From Enoplosus armatus (lineage: Eukaryota; Chordata; Actinopteri; Centrarchiformes; Enoplosidae): DNA of 64,000 bases. Positions 13,801 through 22,495 of the stretch are shown here, one piece after another (positions within the stretch are counted from its first letter, which is position 1; each line of letters opens with the position of its first letter). The notes under the pieces were generated by a model. It saw only the letters and a program-made list of their open reading frames with translations. It was not told the DNA's origin and did no database searches. A program made the translations under genes and the position numbers. The DNA lies in assembly GCF_043641665.1 (NCBI RefSeq), contig NC_092197.1, positions 13,894,148-13,958,147 on the forward strand, read 5' to 3'.

Positions 13801-15392
13801 CATCCTCCCCCTGGCTGTGCCTGCGGTGTTAGTCTTTCTCTTGTCTCGCCCCTGTCCCCCCTCCAGGTTATGGGCTGGTGCAGGAGGAGCTGCTGTCCCC
13901 GGCCTCCATGCAGTACAGCTTGCCCTCTCCACTGGGCGTAGAGCCTTACTGGCAGGAGGTCTCCAGCCTCGAGTGCGCCCCCATCGCCACCACTGAGGAA
14001 GACACGTTAATGGAGATGTCGGACGTTCAGGTGTGGCCAGCGGGGGTCAGCCCCTCGCTGGTTACAGTGGAGGACTCGTCACTAGAGGGCAGCAGTCGGG
14101 CTGACGATTCAGAGGGCGCCACGCTCTCCCTTCCCTGCAGCTTGGGTCGCCCGAGCAGCGGAGCCAGCGGGGCCAGCGGCTCCATCATGGAGCTGGAGGA
14201 AGAGGAGGAGGAGGAGGAGGAGGAAGGGGAGGTTGAGGAGGAGGAGGCACCACAGGAGCCAGCAAGTGCGCTGGCAGAAAGGGACAGGGTGAGGGCCAGT
14301 GGCGCTGTTCCCAAGGTCAACCTAAACGGCCAGCTGGGAGGTCAGAGGTCGGATGGAAGGAGAGGGGAGGCCCTCACAGCAGGAGGAGGAGCATATGGAG
14401 GTGGAGGTGTAGGGCTGGGTTCAGTGGAAGGGGTTTCTGTTGTTGCAGGCCAGCAGGTGTATGCCCAGCGGTGTGAGATGTTGGGACTGAGTCGAGCTTC
14501 GGAGCACAATGGAGATAACCGGTACGTCGTCTATAACTGTAATCAAAGCCATGTGTTGTTTTCCACTATTTGTACTCCAAATGGCAACATATCTCCTTTA
14601 TCACTCTGTTTTATTATTTCTTTCTTTCTCTCTCCTTTTGCTATATTTGCATTTTGCTCTCCAGAGTGGTGGGAGGCGGAGCATTTCAACCCTACTTACC
14701 AGACCGGGACTCCTTGCAGGGCTGGGTGGGCTCGATGTCATCGGGACGGGACGGCAGCGTGCCAGGCTTGCGCGTGGCCCAGGAGGCTCTGCTGACTCCG
14801 GTGTGTGACACGGGTTACTCTCATGTGCTGCGTGGGCGCCTCCTGCAGGGCACGCAGCCCTTTGACAGGGGGCTGGGCTTCTCTCACCAGGAGGCGGGCC
14901 AACGTGCTTGGGAACAGGAGCAGAGGCGGGGCCAGGTCAGGTTGCCGACCACCCGCCGCTTCCTGCGCCTGGAGGGGGAATATCTCTGTCCATCCCTTTT
15001 ATCTTTTTTGAATTATCAGATGGGAAGACAGTCATTCAGTTTGATTTATTTGCTCACGACCATCAACAATTTTAGTCTCACTTAACAAGTCAATCATCAA
15101 AATGGATCATTTTGATGAAGTCACAGAGCGGACCAGAATGATGTGTTGTATGGTGCAACACATGGGAAATATCTGCCATTTGGGGTTTTCTTTTTTTGAC
15201 ATTTCTGATTGCAAACAATATTGTTATACGAATATGAATACTATGAACTGCTATTTATATCTAAACTGTTATTTATGTGCAGAGAGAGGAGAAAGACGAC
15301 TATGCTGCTGAGGCACAGTTTGTTTCCGAACACGCAAACGTGCTTGTTCGAAAGGTGAGTCAGTCGTGTTTTCATCATTTACACTGAGTCAT

Positions 15393-15440
<48 letters not shown>

Positions 15441-16558
15441 TAAACACAATCAGACAGCATTTTACTGTGAATCAGTCACATAGCCTGGCACAAAGGGTGG
15501 GAAATTAACAGTAGCCACCAGCCAAATGTTGGTTCAAATTCTTTCGTCTCAATCAGCAGATTTGACAACAAACCAACTATGATTATGAGTTAATGATGAT
15601 TTGGACTAAAAATGAAGAAATTAGACTTCCATCAATTAAAAGCTGACAGACCTAGTTGTACAAAATGAGTGTGTAAAAGTGATTACCATCTTTCATCATC
15701 ATTGTCACCATTGGCAAAATGCGTCTACACATGTAAACTGATTTGATATATTGAACAATGTGAAGTGCTTTGGAAATGATCTCCTCCAACCTGATTGGCT
15801 GATGAATTAATGGATGTAAAAAAGTGACAGCTGGTCGGTGGACAGACAATTTAGTTTCCTGCTCTGGTTACATGTAGAGCAGTGATACTCAACTTGTGAC
15901 CCTTGGGCCAAATCTGGCCTGCAATAGGGTGCCGGGTGGCCCACCTACTTCTAATGTACAACGAAAATAAAATGATTCACACTGGGAATTGTTTTATTTC
16001 TTATGCCAATCAGTAAATGTTCAATAATGTCCCTTGGCTGTTACTTGGGAAGTTGCATAATAGCCTATCAGCGATCTGTGCAGTGCACAGAAGCGGTGAC
16101 ACTTGGTTTCAAAACTTTCATGTACACCTGACCTGCTCAGGTCACATGGGAGAGGTTTGCCTTCAAGGCTTTCTACCAGAAAGCCTTTCCAACAGAAAGA
16201 CAGGACTGTCACCCAGAAGACCGCTGTTCGTGTCCCGTGTAAAACCCAAAGTTTTGGTACCTAAACCTAACCAAACTGCAACCATTTCACAACATGTTAG
16301 AAAGGCTTTCTGGCAGAAAGGCCCGAGGCCTATTAATGTTTGTTTATTAACTGGCCCCTGGCCTTGTGTCATCTTGCAAAATCTTGTGGCCTCTGGGCAA
16401 AGCAAGTTGAGTATCCCTGATGTGGAGGCTTCAGCAGTTAACTGGTCCGAGTGTTGTTTCCTTCCCTCCTCCCTGCCTCCTTGCTCCAGGTGGGGGTGGA
16501 TGTGAGAAAGGGTGCTCAGTCAGTGCAGCGCTCCAGTCTGCGGAGAGTTAAACACTGA
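1620..16558 (+). CDS. ank1: Ankyrin-1, C-terminal part (ZU5C-UPA-death domain-regulatory tail)
   Basis: This is the 3' part of an ankyrin, the adaptor linking membrane proteins to the spectrin skeleton on the cytoplasmic face. Exons read by splice site and phase: 1620-1824, 2011-2107, 2245-2473, 2910-3038, 4684-4803, 5431-5515, 6603-6677, 6768-6899, 7158-7310, 13867-14521, 14665-14935, 15283-15354, 16490-16558. They sum to 2292 nt, an exact 763 codons plus TGA. The translated ZU5/UPA part ([54 protein letters not shown]) is closer to ankyrin-1 as I know it than to ankyrin-2 or -3, and the long tail keeps the ankyrin-1 hallmark [17 protein letters not shown]. Ankyrin repeats and the first ZU5 lie outside the window. 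An optional exon may sit at 8096-8167. The eIF4EBP neighbour also fits ank1. Which teleost co-orthologue it is cannot be decided here. Confidence 0.93.
2245..3038 (+). CDS. ank1: ank1 exons for the UPA domain (first half)
   Basis: Exons 2245-2473 and 2910-3038 encode [20 protein letters not shown], then [20 protein letters not shown] and the [20 protein letters not shown] stretch. This is the UPA domain, shared by UNC5, PIDD and ankyrins. The acceptor of the second exon sits directly after a C-homopolymer run (about 2895-2905) ending in ACAG. Confidence 0.93.
4522..4656. repeat. CTT/GAA trinucleotide microsatellite
   Basis: Nearly pure TTC repeats from about 4535 to 4630, inside a 500-bp pyrimidine-rich intron end, 28 bp before the acceptor of ank1 exon 4684-4803. 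Confidence 0.97.
4684..5515 (+). CDS. ank1: ank1 exons for the end of UPA and linker
   Basis: Exon 4684-4803 encodes 40 residues starting [18 protein letters not shown] and ending [12 protein letters not shown], the end of the UPA domain. Exon 5431-5515 encodes the linker ([17 protein letters not shown]). The first exon's polypyrimidine tract is effectively the long CTT microsatellite at 4522-4656, an unusual acceptor context. Confidence 0.9.
6603..7310 (+). CDS. ank1: ank1 death-domain exons
   Basis: Exons 6603-6677, 6768-6899 and 7158-7310 (all joined in phase 1) encode the death domain: [18 protein letters not shown], then [30 protein letters not shown] and [20 protein letters not shown]. 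The six-helix pattern and the [10 protein letters not shown] and NPNSLL motifs are those of ankyrin death domains. The last of these exons runs on into a Ser/Pro-rich stretch with LLSPSVLNG, the start of the C-terminal regulatory region. Confidence 0.93.
8096..8167 (+). CDS. ank1: Candidate in-frame cassette exon of ank1 (24 codons)
   Basis: A 72-nt segment flanked by AG (8094-8095) and a good donor, GGGGTAAG. It begins and ends in phase 1, exactly the phase of the intron that contains it, so it can be included or skipped without a frame change. It encodes a basic peptide containing [19 protein letters not shown]. That composition resembles basic alternatively spliced segments after the ankyrin death domain, but I cannot name the matching exon with certainty. 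The acceptor's pyrimidine tract is moderate. Confidence 0.5.
8216..8242. repeat. GAT trinucleotide repeat
   Basis: About nine GAT units in the large ank1 intron, shortly after the candidate cassette exon. Confidence 0.95.
8727..8768. repeat. TTTC tetranucleotide-rich tract
   Basis: Imperfect CTTT/TTTC repeats in the ank1 intron. Confidence 0.85.
8947..8984. repeat. TCC trinucleotide repeat
   Basis: About twelve TCC units in the ank1 intron. Confidence 0.95.
9203..9243. repeat. TG dinucleotide microsatellite
   Basis: About twenty TG units in the ank1 intron. Confidence 0.97.
9863..10136. mobile_element. MITE with TAGGGCCAnTGTAGGTAAAA inverted ends
   Basis: The left end (ATTAGGGCCATTGTAGGTAA) and right end (TTTACCTACAGTGGCCCTAT) are inverted copies about 270 bp apart, with AT-rich 'tctcgtaaat'-type sequence between. 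TA or TTA flanks suggest a Tc1/mariner-like target site, but the family is not certain. Confidence 0.65.
10770..10829. repeat. CA dinucleotide microsatellite
   Basis: About thirty CA units in the ank1 intron. Confidence 0.97.
13867..14521 (+). CDS. ank1: ank1 large exon of the C-terminal regulatory region
   Basis: This exon of 655 nt has an acceptor after CCCCTCCAG and a donor at CG|GTACGT (phase 1 in, phase 2 out). It opens with [20 protein letters not shown] and carries the ankyrin-1 signature [17 protein letters not shown], followed by [23 protein letters not shown]-repeat-coded acidic run (about 14190-14250, mostly Glu) and a Gly-rich stretch follow; both are low-complexity and probably variable between fish. 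The region is intrinsically disordered in mammals and tunes ankyrin affinity for spectrin and band 3. Confidence 0.9.
14665..16558 (+). CDS. ank1: ank1 last three coding exons
   Basis: Exons 14665-14935 (phase 2 in, 0 out), 15283-15354 (24 codons) and 16490-16558 (22 codons plus TGA at 16556-16558). The 15283 exon reads [15 protein letters not shown], which lines up with the mammalian ankyrin C-terminal motif around EEQFTDEQGNIVTKK that takes part in obscurin binding. The match is partial. The final exon gives a basic C-terminus, SSLRRVKH. A further donor at 16585 and an acceptor near 16829 suggest one intron in the 3' UTR, less than 50 nt after the stop. Confidence 0.8.
15396..15438. repeat. 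CA dinucleotide microsatellite
   Basis: About twenty-one CA units, 42 bp after ank1 exon 15283-15354. Confidence 0.97.
15880..16419. mobile_element. Non-autonomous hAT-type element in last ank1 intron
   Basis: Terminal inverted repeats CAGTGATACTCAACTTG (15880) and CAAGTTGAGTATCCCTG (ending 16419) match at all but one position. They are flanked by an 8-bp target-site duplication, ATGTAGAG (15872-15879) and ATGTGGAG (16420-16427), with one mismatch. The TIR and 8-bp duplication are typical of hAT transposons. The 540-bp interior encodes no transposase. Confidence 0.88.
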
Positions 16559-17248
16559 AATACACACACTACCCAGTCCTCCAGGTACGGGACACACAAC
16601 AAGCACTTGTGCATCCCAGTGCTTGGATAGAAGTCTGTATGGCAACACATTGGACTCTCACATTGTTAGAGCTCAATAGCCTCTCACATGCTGTTCTGTT
16701 CCTTTTATGTTCAAAATTAGAACCCTAGATTTGGCATTCAATACACTTTAATTATATCCTTTTTTTGGAAGGCCAAAGTAGTTTTCCCCGTGTTTTGTGT
16801 GTTAATGCTATCTCTCTCTGTTTTCTAGGACCGGAAAGCCACTGCCAAACCATCCTCCACAAAAACACAACCAGACCGCAGATGGAAATGAGCAAGGGAG
16901 GAGAGAGACAAAGACTAAGAAGTACAAACTACAAAATGACAAACACAGAATCATCCTCAACGTGTGACCATGGAGAACCACAAAAGAAAAGAGACAGAGA
17001 AAAAAAAAGAGGAGTTCAACTTGTAGTTTTATAACATTTGTAAAGAAAAATATCAACTAGACTAAGGCATGATGATTTTTACAAAAAAAAAATGTCAGTA
17101 AAACAACCAAGAGAAAAAAAAGCAACAAAAAGTGCTTCCTGTGAACTGTAATCGCATGATGACTGCTGGTGCATGCCCTTTGACCTTTTGAACTGTCATT
17201 ATCTACAAACTGAAGGGGTACAAGGTACAAGCCATTTTAAGGACCTTA

Positions 17249-17267
17249 CCCCCCCCCCCCCCCCCCC
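17249..17267. repeat. C homopolymer
   Basis: A run of about 18 C in the ank1 3' UTR. Confidence 0.95.
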
Positions 17268-19289
17268 GACTGGAATGGCAAGCAAGTTGAGTCCAATAAC
17301 ACTACAGCCAAAAAAAGAGTCCCTCAATGGATGGTTCTGTGTACAGCTAAGCCTCTGCTGAGCCTACCGACGCTTCTTTCACTGGACCCTTTCCCCTATT
17401 ATTCTCAATGTGATATATGCACTCTATGCTACGTGGACATGTGTCAGTGTGTGTATGTGTGCGTGCGTGTATTCTTCTCTACCGCATGTGTTTCTTGCTT
17501 CTGGCTTGGCGCTGAGCCCTGCCTCATGATTGGCTTGCTGCCCCTGTGATGTCATGGCGCGCTCAGTGCTGGAATGAGAAAGCCGCTGTGCTCCCCTGCT
17601 GGTGAGTGTTCCTGTCTGCGTGCGTTAACGTCTTTTCCTTTTGTGGATGAAGCTCCTTTCTCGTTATATGTCCCTTTGAAGCCCAAGTCCACCTTGGTTA
17701 CAAGCATTCTTTATCTTGGTAGTGAGCTGATGCTCTTTCACCCCCTTGTGTTTTCAGGGGAAATGTGTTTTTCAGACAATGGGAATGTTTTCTTTGAAAA
17801 GTTGGTTGGTTGCTTGGCTGCGTTGTGCAGCAGCTCTACAACACAAAGATCGACGTTTTCCTCCCTCGTGACCTTTGCTACCTTCTTCCGTCATTTCTCC
17901 CAGTAGCACACGTCATCTTGATTCACGATCTTTATCAGTAGCCTCGGTCAATATGCAGTAAAATCACAGGCCTCTCTCTCAGCAACTATAGCTACTCCAT
18001 CTGATGTTAAAAACGTTGTGTGTGTGCTCCCTCTTTATCTGTCTGCAACAGCTGTAGGGCCTCACTGTCAAATTTAGGTTCATTCATTTTGAAACAAAGT
18101 GAATGAAGTGGAGGATCTGATTCATGCGAGGACGTAGTGATCTGGAAGATTTCTAGTTAAATGCTAGCAAGTGTAAAATAGCACGATGCTACCACCACAT
18201 GTGATTGTGAGGGGAACTGTGCAGCGAGGACAGACAGGTAGCACTGTGATTGTCTTATTAACACTGACCCCAGACTCGTGAACTGTGAAGACACACAAAC
18301 ATTCATATATACACAAAAAGCACATCCACACATACACATGCATATGCACACACATAATCAGAAACACATCACATCGCTAAATGATTACTGCCTGGTCAGA
18401 GTGTCAGATAGTTTTGGGAGTTTGCTACAGCAATAATACTTAACTTAAGGATTTGAAACTGAAAGGCGTAAATGGCTGAACTCCTCAGTGAAGACAGAAA
18501 CTCCATCTGGGCAAACAGCAGTCGAGTTTGGCTGTATCCGACTGGTTCCATCGACCTTGATGTGAACGAGTCAGAGAGGACACACTGACGCAAGATCAGA
18601 TGACTCATCTGTAAAGGTGTGGGACTGCGGAGGCCTGAGGGGGATTGTTTGTTTTTCAGCACTTAACGTAGCAAAATATAAACCAGGATATGTCAACTTA
18701 ATACACTGATACCTATTAAGGAGTCTGCTGCTGCCGTAAGGTGGAAACCTCTTAACTCCATTTTCCTTTTATGAGTAATTTAAGTTGTTAGTGTTTCAAA
18801 ATTTTCAGCAAAAGAAAAAAAAAATACACTAAACCACCAGTTGTTCTCATCATCTCTGAAACACTTCCTTTATGCAGAAACCTGGCGGCAGCACTATGGA
18901 GGGGTCATATCATAGTAGCACACATTTCCTGGAGAAACAAGAAAACACAATATTTAAGTACTGTAAATGCTACTGTAGCCTGAATGAGTGAGACACTGAA
19001 TGAATGAATGAGCACATTAGTTACTCATCACACAAATGCACATATTCTCCATGCCCAGTCTGTGCACATGAGCGCCTCATCCGATATATAGCACATGTTT
19101 ATTATATATCACACATGTTTTCCACTGTTACTCCACTCAGGTTTTCAGTTCTGCTCGGTCAGAATCAAAATGTTTCCTTTTTTTTTTTTTAAAGTCTGAG
19201 TCCTCCTCTCAAAGATGAGTACGGGACACAAAGCGAGTGCTTCAGAGACTTTGGCATTTGGAGCCATTTAGGGCAGGATGGGGATGCAC

Positions 19290-19301
19290 GGGGGGGGGGG
19301 G
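19290..19301. repeat. G homopolymer
   Basis: A run of 12 G in the ank1 3' UTR, followed by a second short G run. Confidence 0.9.
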
Positions 19302-19340
19302 TATTTGGGGGGGATGTATGAAGCAGGATGGTTGGTGTGT

Positions 19341-19342
<2 letters not shown>

Positions 19343-19405
<63 letters not shown>

Positions 19406-19411
19406 TGTGTG
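19343..19411. repeat. GT dinucleotide microsatellite
   Basis: About thirty GT units with one interruption, in the ank1 3' UTR. Confidence 0.97.
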
Positions 19412-22004
19412 TGGTGGGGAGCTCTTTGATTCAATTAAGACCAAAAAAGGACACGGAGTATTGAGTCAGTTCTGCATGAAGAGGCAAAGTGGCCTCTGTT
19501 GATTGTGTTTATCCTAATTCGTTTCTGATAGTGATGAACTAATGGACCATGGTGGAGCATGTCTCCCTCTACAAAGAAGTGCATAAGTTAAACAAGACCG
19601 TTTCATTTAATGAATGTAAAACTAGTTTTCCTTCATTGTTTGCAGTTTCCTGTGGGCTGCTGACAAAACACAGTTTGAGTTACCTTTTTTGACCCGTTCT
19701 GTAATCAGCTTCTCTCATAAAGTCAAGGCTTTTATTCTGAGCCTTGAGTTCACCCACCAGAGGACAAACAAAGACACCCTCTCTTTCTATTTTCACTGTG
19801 TCTAAACTCTTAACTGTGTACAGCTTTTGGATGATGGAGGTCAGTGACTCCCTCGATCTCTAAAGTGACTTAGTCTTTCTGTTAATGTATTAGTTACTTT
19901 CTATTTCACATCTGGTACTGTATCAGCCCAAGAAAGAGGTTGGATTTAGGCATTTTAAAGAAAATAAACAGCTTAATCTTGTTAAATTCATAATCCTTAA
20001 GATTTTGTTCTTCTCAAACCCCAGTTTTGACTCTCTTCATGGCACTTTTTTCAACAGCCATTCAATGTATTTGTATGGGGAATTGCCTCTCTACAGTAGA
20101 TACAGTACTAGTTTTCATTGTTTTTGGCGGAGTCCGTCTTTTCTGTGTGGGATTTAAATTGAATACCCATGCAAAACAGATATGTGCTGGACGTGATGCA
20201 GAAGACAAAACGTGTCTCAAGTAATGTGTGAGACAACATTCGACCAGTGTTACAGAGTCAGATGACACTGATGACTTCTTTAGTCGTCACGATGAAAATA
20301 TAATTGGACATTACTCAAATAACTAATTGTGCGAAAACCTTTTGTTTGGTGGATAATCAAACATGTATGAGAGGGAAGGGTTTTGTTCTAAAATCCTGAC
20401 TCTGGCCGAGGTAGCCTCTCCAAGCGTGTTTGCTGCCCCCATCTGACAACACGTGGCATTTCAAATGCAACCCTGCGAGCTGAATTATTAAAACACTTGT
20501 TACCACCAATAACCACAGGTGTCGCCAAACCAAGGCTAAAATCTTAAGGATTATAACTTTAACATTGAGTCACTGCCCCTGTTTAGTTTACAGTTCAAAT
20601 ATCAGATATCGGATCAGTTTTAAATCCAGAGGAAATTTGAGTGAAGTGATGTATGAAGTAGTTTTATTTTAATGGAAATGCTGAGGTGGATTTTTACAAA
20701 CATACATTCAATTTGTAGTATGAATTAAACTAGTGGGTGAGCCTCTGCAATATGATAAATTCAACTCCACCATATCTTTGTTGTATGTAAAGTGTGTGTG
20801 TGCGTGAATGATGGTGTATGTTGGATCAGGGGGAAGAAGAGGGAACGTTTTTACCGGACATGTGACTTGAGAGGACGTGTAACCTACGAAGATGTATTAA
20901 AAAAAAAAAAAGAGTATTGTAAAATTTTAACTGTTGCAAAGAATAGAGATCACCTATACTCCTTTAGAATGGATACATGACAATGTAAACGCAATATCAT
21001 ATTACTCTATCCTAAGGAATGCAACTGCGCACATGCACAAAAAAAAGATGTTTTTATGAAAATATATGTATAAATATATGAAAAAAATATATTTAATTAG
21101 AATGCTATGCACCCTCATAGAGTTGTTATGGATGTTCTTTAAGCATTATCTAGAGTAGGCCAACGCCCACATCATGGGGAATGTAGAGGCTTTGTAGCTA
21201 TGACCACTTGTTTTCTTTTCTTTTGTATTTGTCCTGGAGAGAGGATAAACAAACGTGAATATGTATACAAGCCTTTCAATCAGTATCATTCTGACATGAA
21301 GATATGTATAGATCATCTTACCCTGTACACCAGCTCAAACCATTTACAAGAATTAATAAACAAAGATGTGACATAAATGTGGTGTCCTGGTTTTGTAAAA
21401 AGGGAAATTAGTGCCGCCTTTTTGTATGTTTTTTGTGCCATAATATTCCCACATGGACTATTCAGTCTAAGTTTAAAGTGGTATATGAACCTCATATGAT
21501 GTCTGTTTTCATTAATGCCTGATTTCATGGGTCCAAAATATCCTAATGCATGAAATGGAAAGAAGTGTATCATTTTTATGTTTATAATATTTCCAGAGGA
21601 ATTTCCTTGATAGGAGTGCTCCATTTAAACCCAAGAAAATATGTATTTATTAGAACTTTGTTTTAGCTTTTTGCATGAGACAAATCTCAAATTCTGCTTG
21701 TTCAGCTGACCTGCTCTGTACTGACTAAACAAGTCAGCTTTACACTAACAATTCAATTGGAAGTACCACCTGAACACTGAAATGAGTCTTTTCCAGGAAA
21801 CAATATATGGTGCCTTCTGACTTTGCTGATGTGTTTGTGATTACATGAAAATAGTATTTTAATATTTGATGTTTTATCTGTATGTTTGTTATGACTACAC
21901 GTTTATTTGTTATCACATGAAAAAATGTCTCATATTGTCCACCACAGATTTATTCTTATTCTTATTGTCGCGCATTTATGATTGAAGTATTACGTTTATA
22001 TGTC

Positions 22005-22007
<3 letters not shown>

Positions 22008-22052
<45 letters not shown>

Positions 22053-22057
22053 TAAAC

Positions 22058-22089
<32 letters not shown>
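22008..22089. repeat. Compound TA / GT microsatellite
   Basis: About twenty TA units (22008-22048) followed by a GT tract (22061-22089), about 100 bp upstream of the eif4ebp1 promoter elements. Confidence 0.95.
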
Positions 22090-22185
22090 CATATAAACGT
22101 ATGTACACTATGTCTACGGGGTGAGCAGCCTGCACATCAGGAAAAACTACAACGTGGTAAGTGTTGTGACGCCCCCTGCTTTCAG

Positions 22186-22310
22186 CCAATCACAGCCCTC
22201 CGCTCCACGTGTTGTTTTTGAAGCAGGTTCCTGGGTTGTTATGGATGGGCTCGGACCACGTGGAGGCGCATGGTAACTTTGCTGTGCTCTGACTGTAGCT
22301 TTATAACGTC
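22186..22310 (+). promoter_or_regulatory. eif4ebp1 proximal promoter elements
   Basis: Upstream of the ATG at 22360 are a CCAAT box (22186-22190), two perfect CACGTG E-boxes (22206-22211 and 22257-22262) and a TATA-like TTATAA (22301-22306, about 55 bp before the ATG). E-boxes of this type bind MYC/MAX, USF and TFE3/TFEB. Mammalian EIF4EBP1 is a known MYC target, so the arrangement is sensible, but binding here is inference. Confidence 0.5.
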
Positions 22311-22359
22311 CTGTCCGCCACACCTGAAGCAACAAACAGTCGACCCAGTGTTGTGAGAG

Positions 22360-22495
22360 ATGTCAGCCGGAGGTCAGACCACCAGGAGCCGGGATATCCC
22401 GGCCGTCAGGCGGGTCGCCATCCACGATGCTGCTCACATGCCCCAGGACTACTCCACCACTCCCGGGGGGACTCTGTTCAGCACCACGCCGGGAG
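22360..22495 (+). CDS. eif4ebp1: eif4ebp1 exon 1
   Basis: Encodes 45 residues from [20 protein letters not shown] to STTPG, including the RAIP-like motif and the first TTPGG site. The donor is GGAG|GTAACG in phase 1. Confidence 0.95.

Larger units (their letters stand above)
7311..13866. other. Large ank1 intron (6.6 kb) with repeats and one candidate exon
   Basis: The largest ank1 intron in view. It holds a candidate cassette exon (8096-8167), microsatellites (GAT, TTTC, TCC, TG and CA repeats) and a palindromic MITE at 9863-10136. Between about 10830 and 13860 I see AT-rich sequence with no exon carrying a plausible splice-site pair and homology. Confidence 0.7.
16559..21380 (+). other. 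ank1: Probable ank1 3' UTR
   Basis: No coding exon is visible between the ank1 stop and the eif4ebp1 promoter. A possible intron in the UTR runs from 16586 to about 16828. A canonical AATAAA at 21355-21360 would end the transcript near 21380, giving a UTR of about 4.5 kb. The tract contains a C-homopolymer (17249-17267), a GT repeat (19343-19411) and AT-rich sequence. The exact end needs transcript data. Confidence 0.5.

Noticed and set aside
14570..15085. Continuous open frame through intron into ank1 exon 14665-14935
   Set aside because: Only the part from 14665 to 14935 has ankyrin context; upstream and downstream parts are intron read-through.
16017..16505. 162-aa open frame across the hAT element
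   Set aside because: It lacks any transposase motif and crosses the element end and an intron/exon boundary; chance frame.
17574..17906. 110-aa open frame in the ank1 3' UTR
   Set aside because: No recognisable domain or conserved motif, ordinary base composition of the UTR.
19189..19502. Val-Cys or Thr-His repeat open frames
   Set aside because: Translation of the GT microsatellite.
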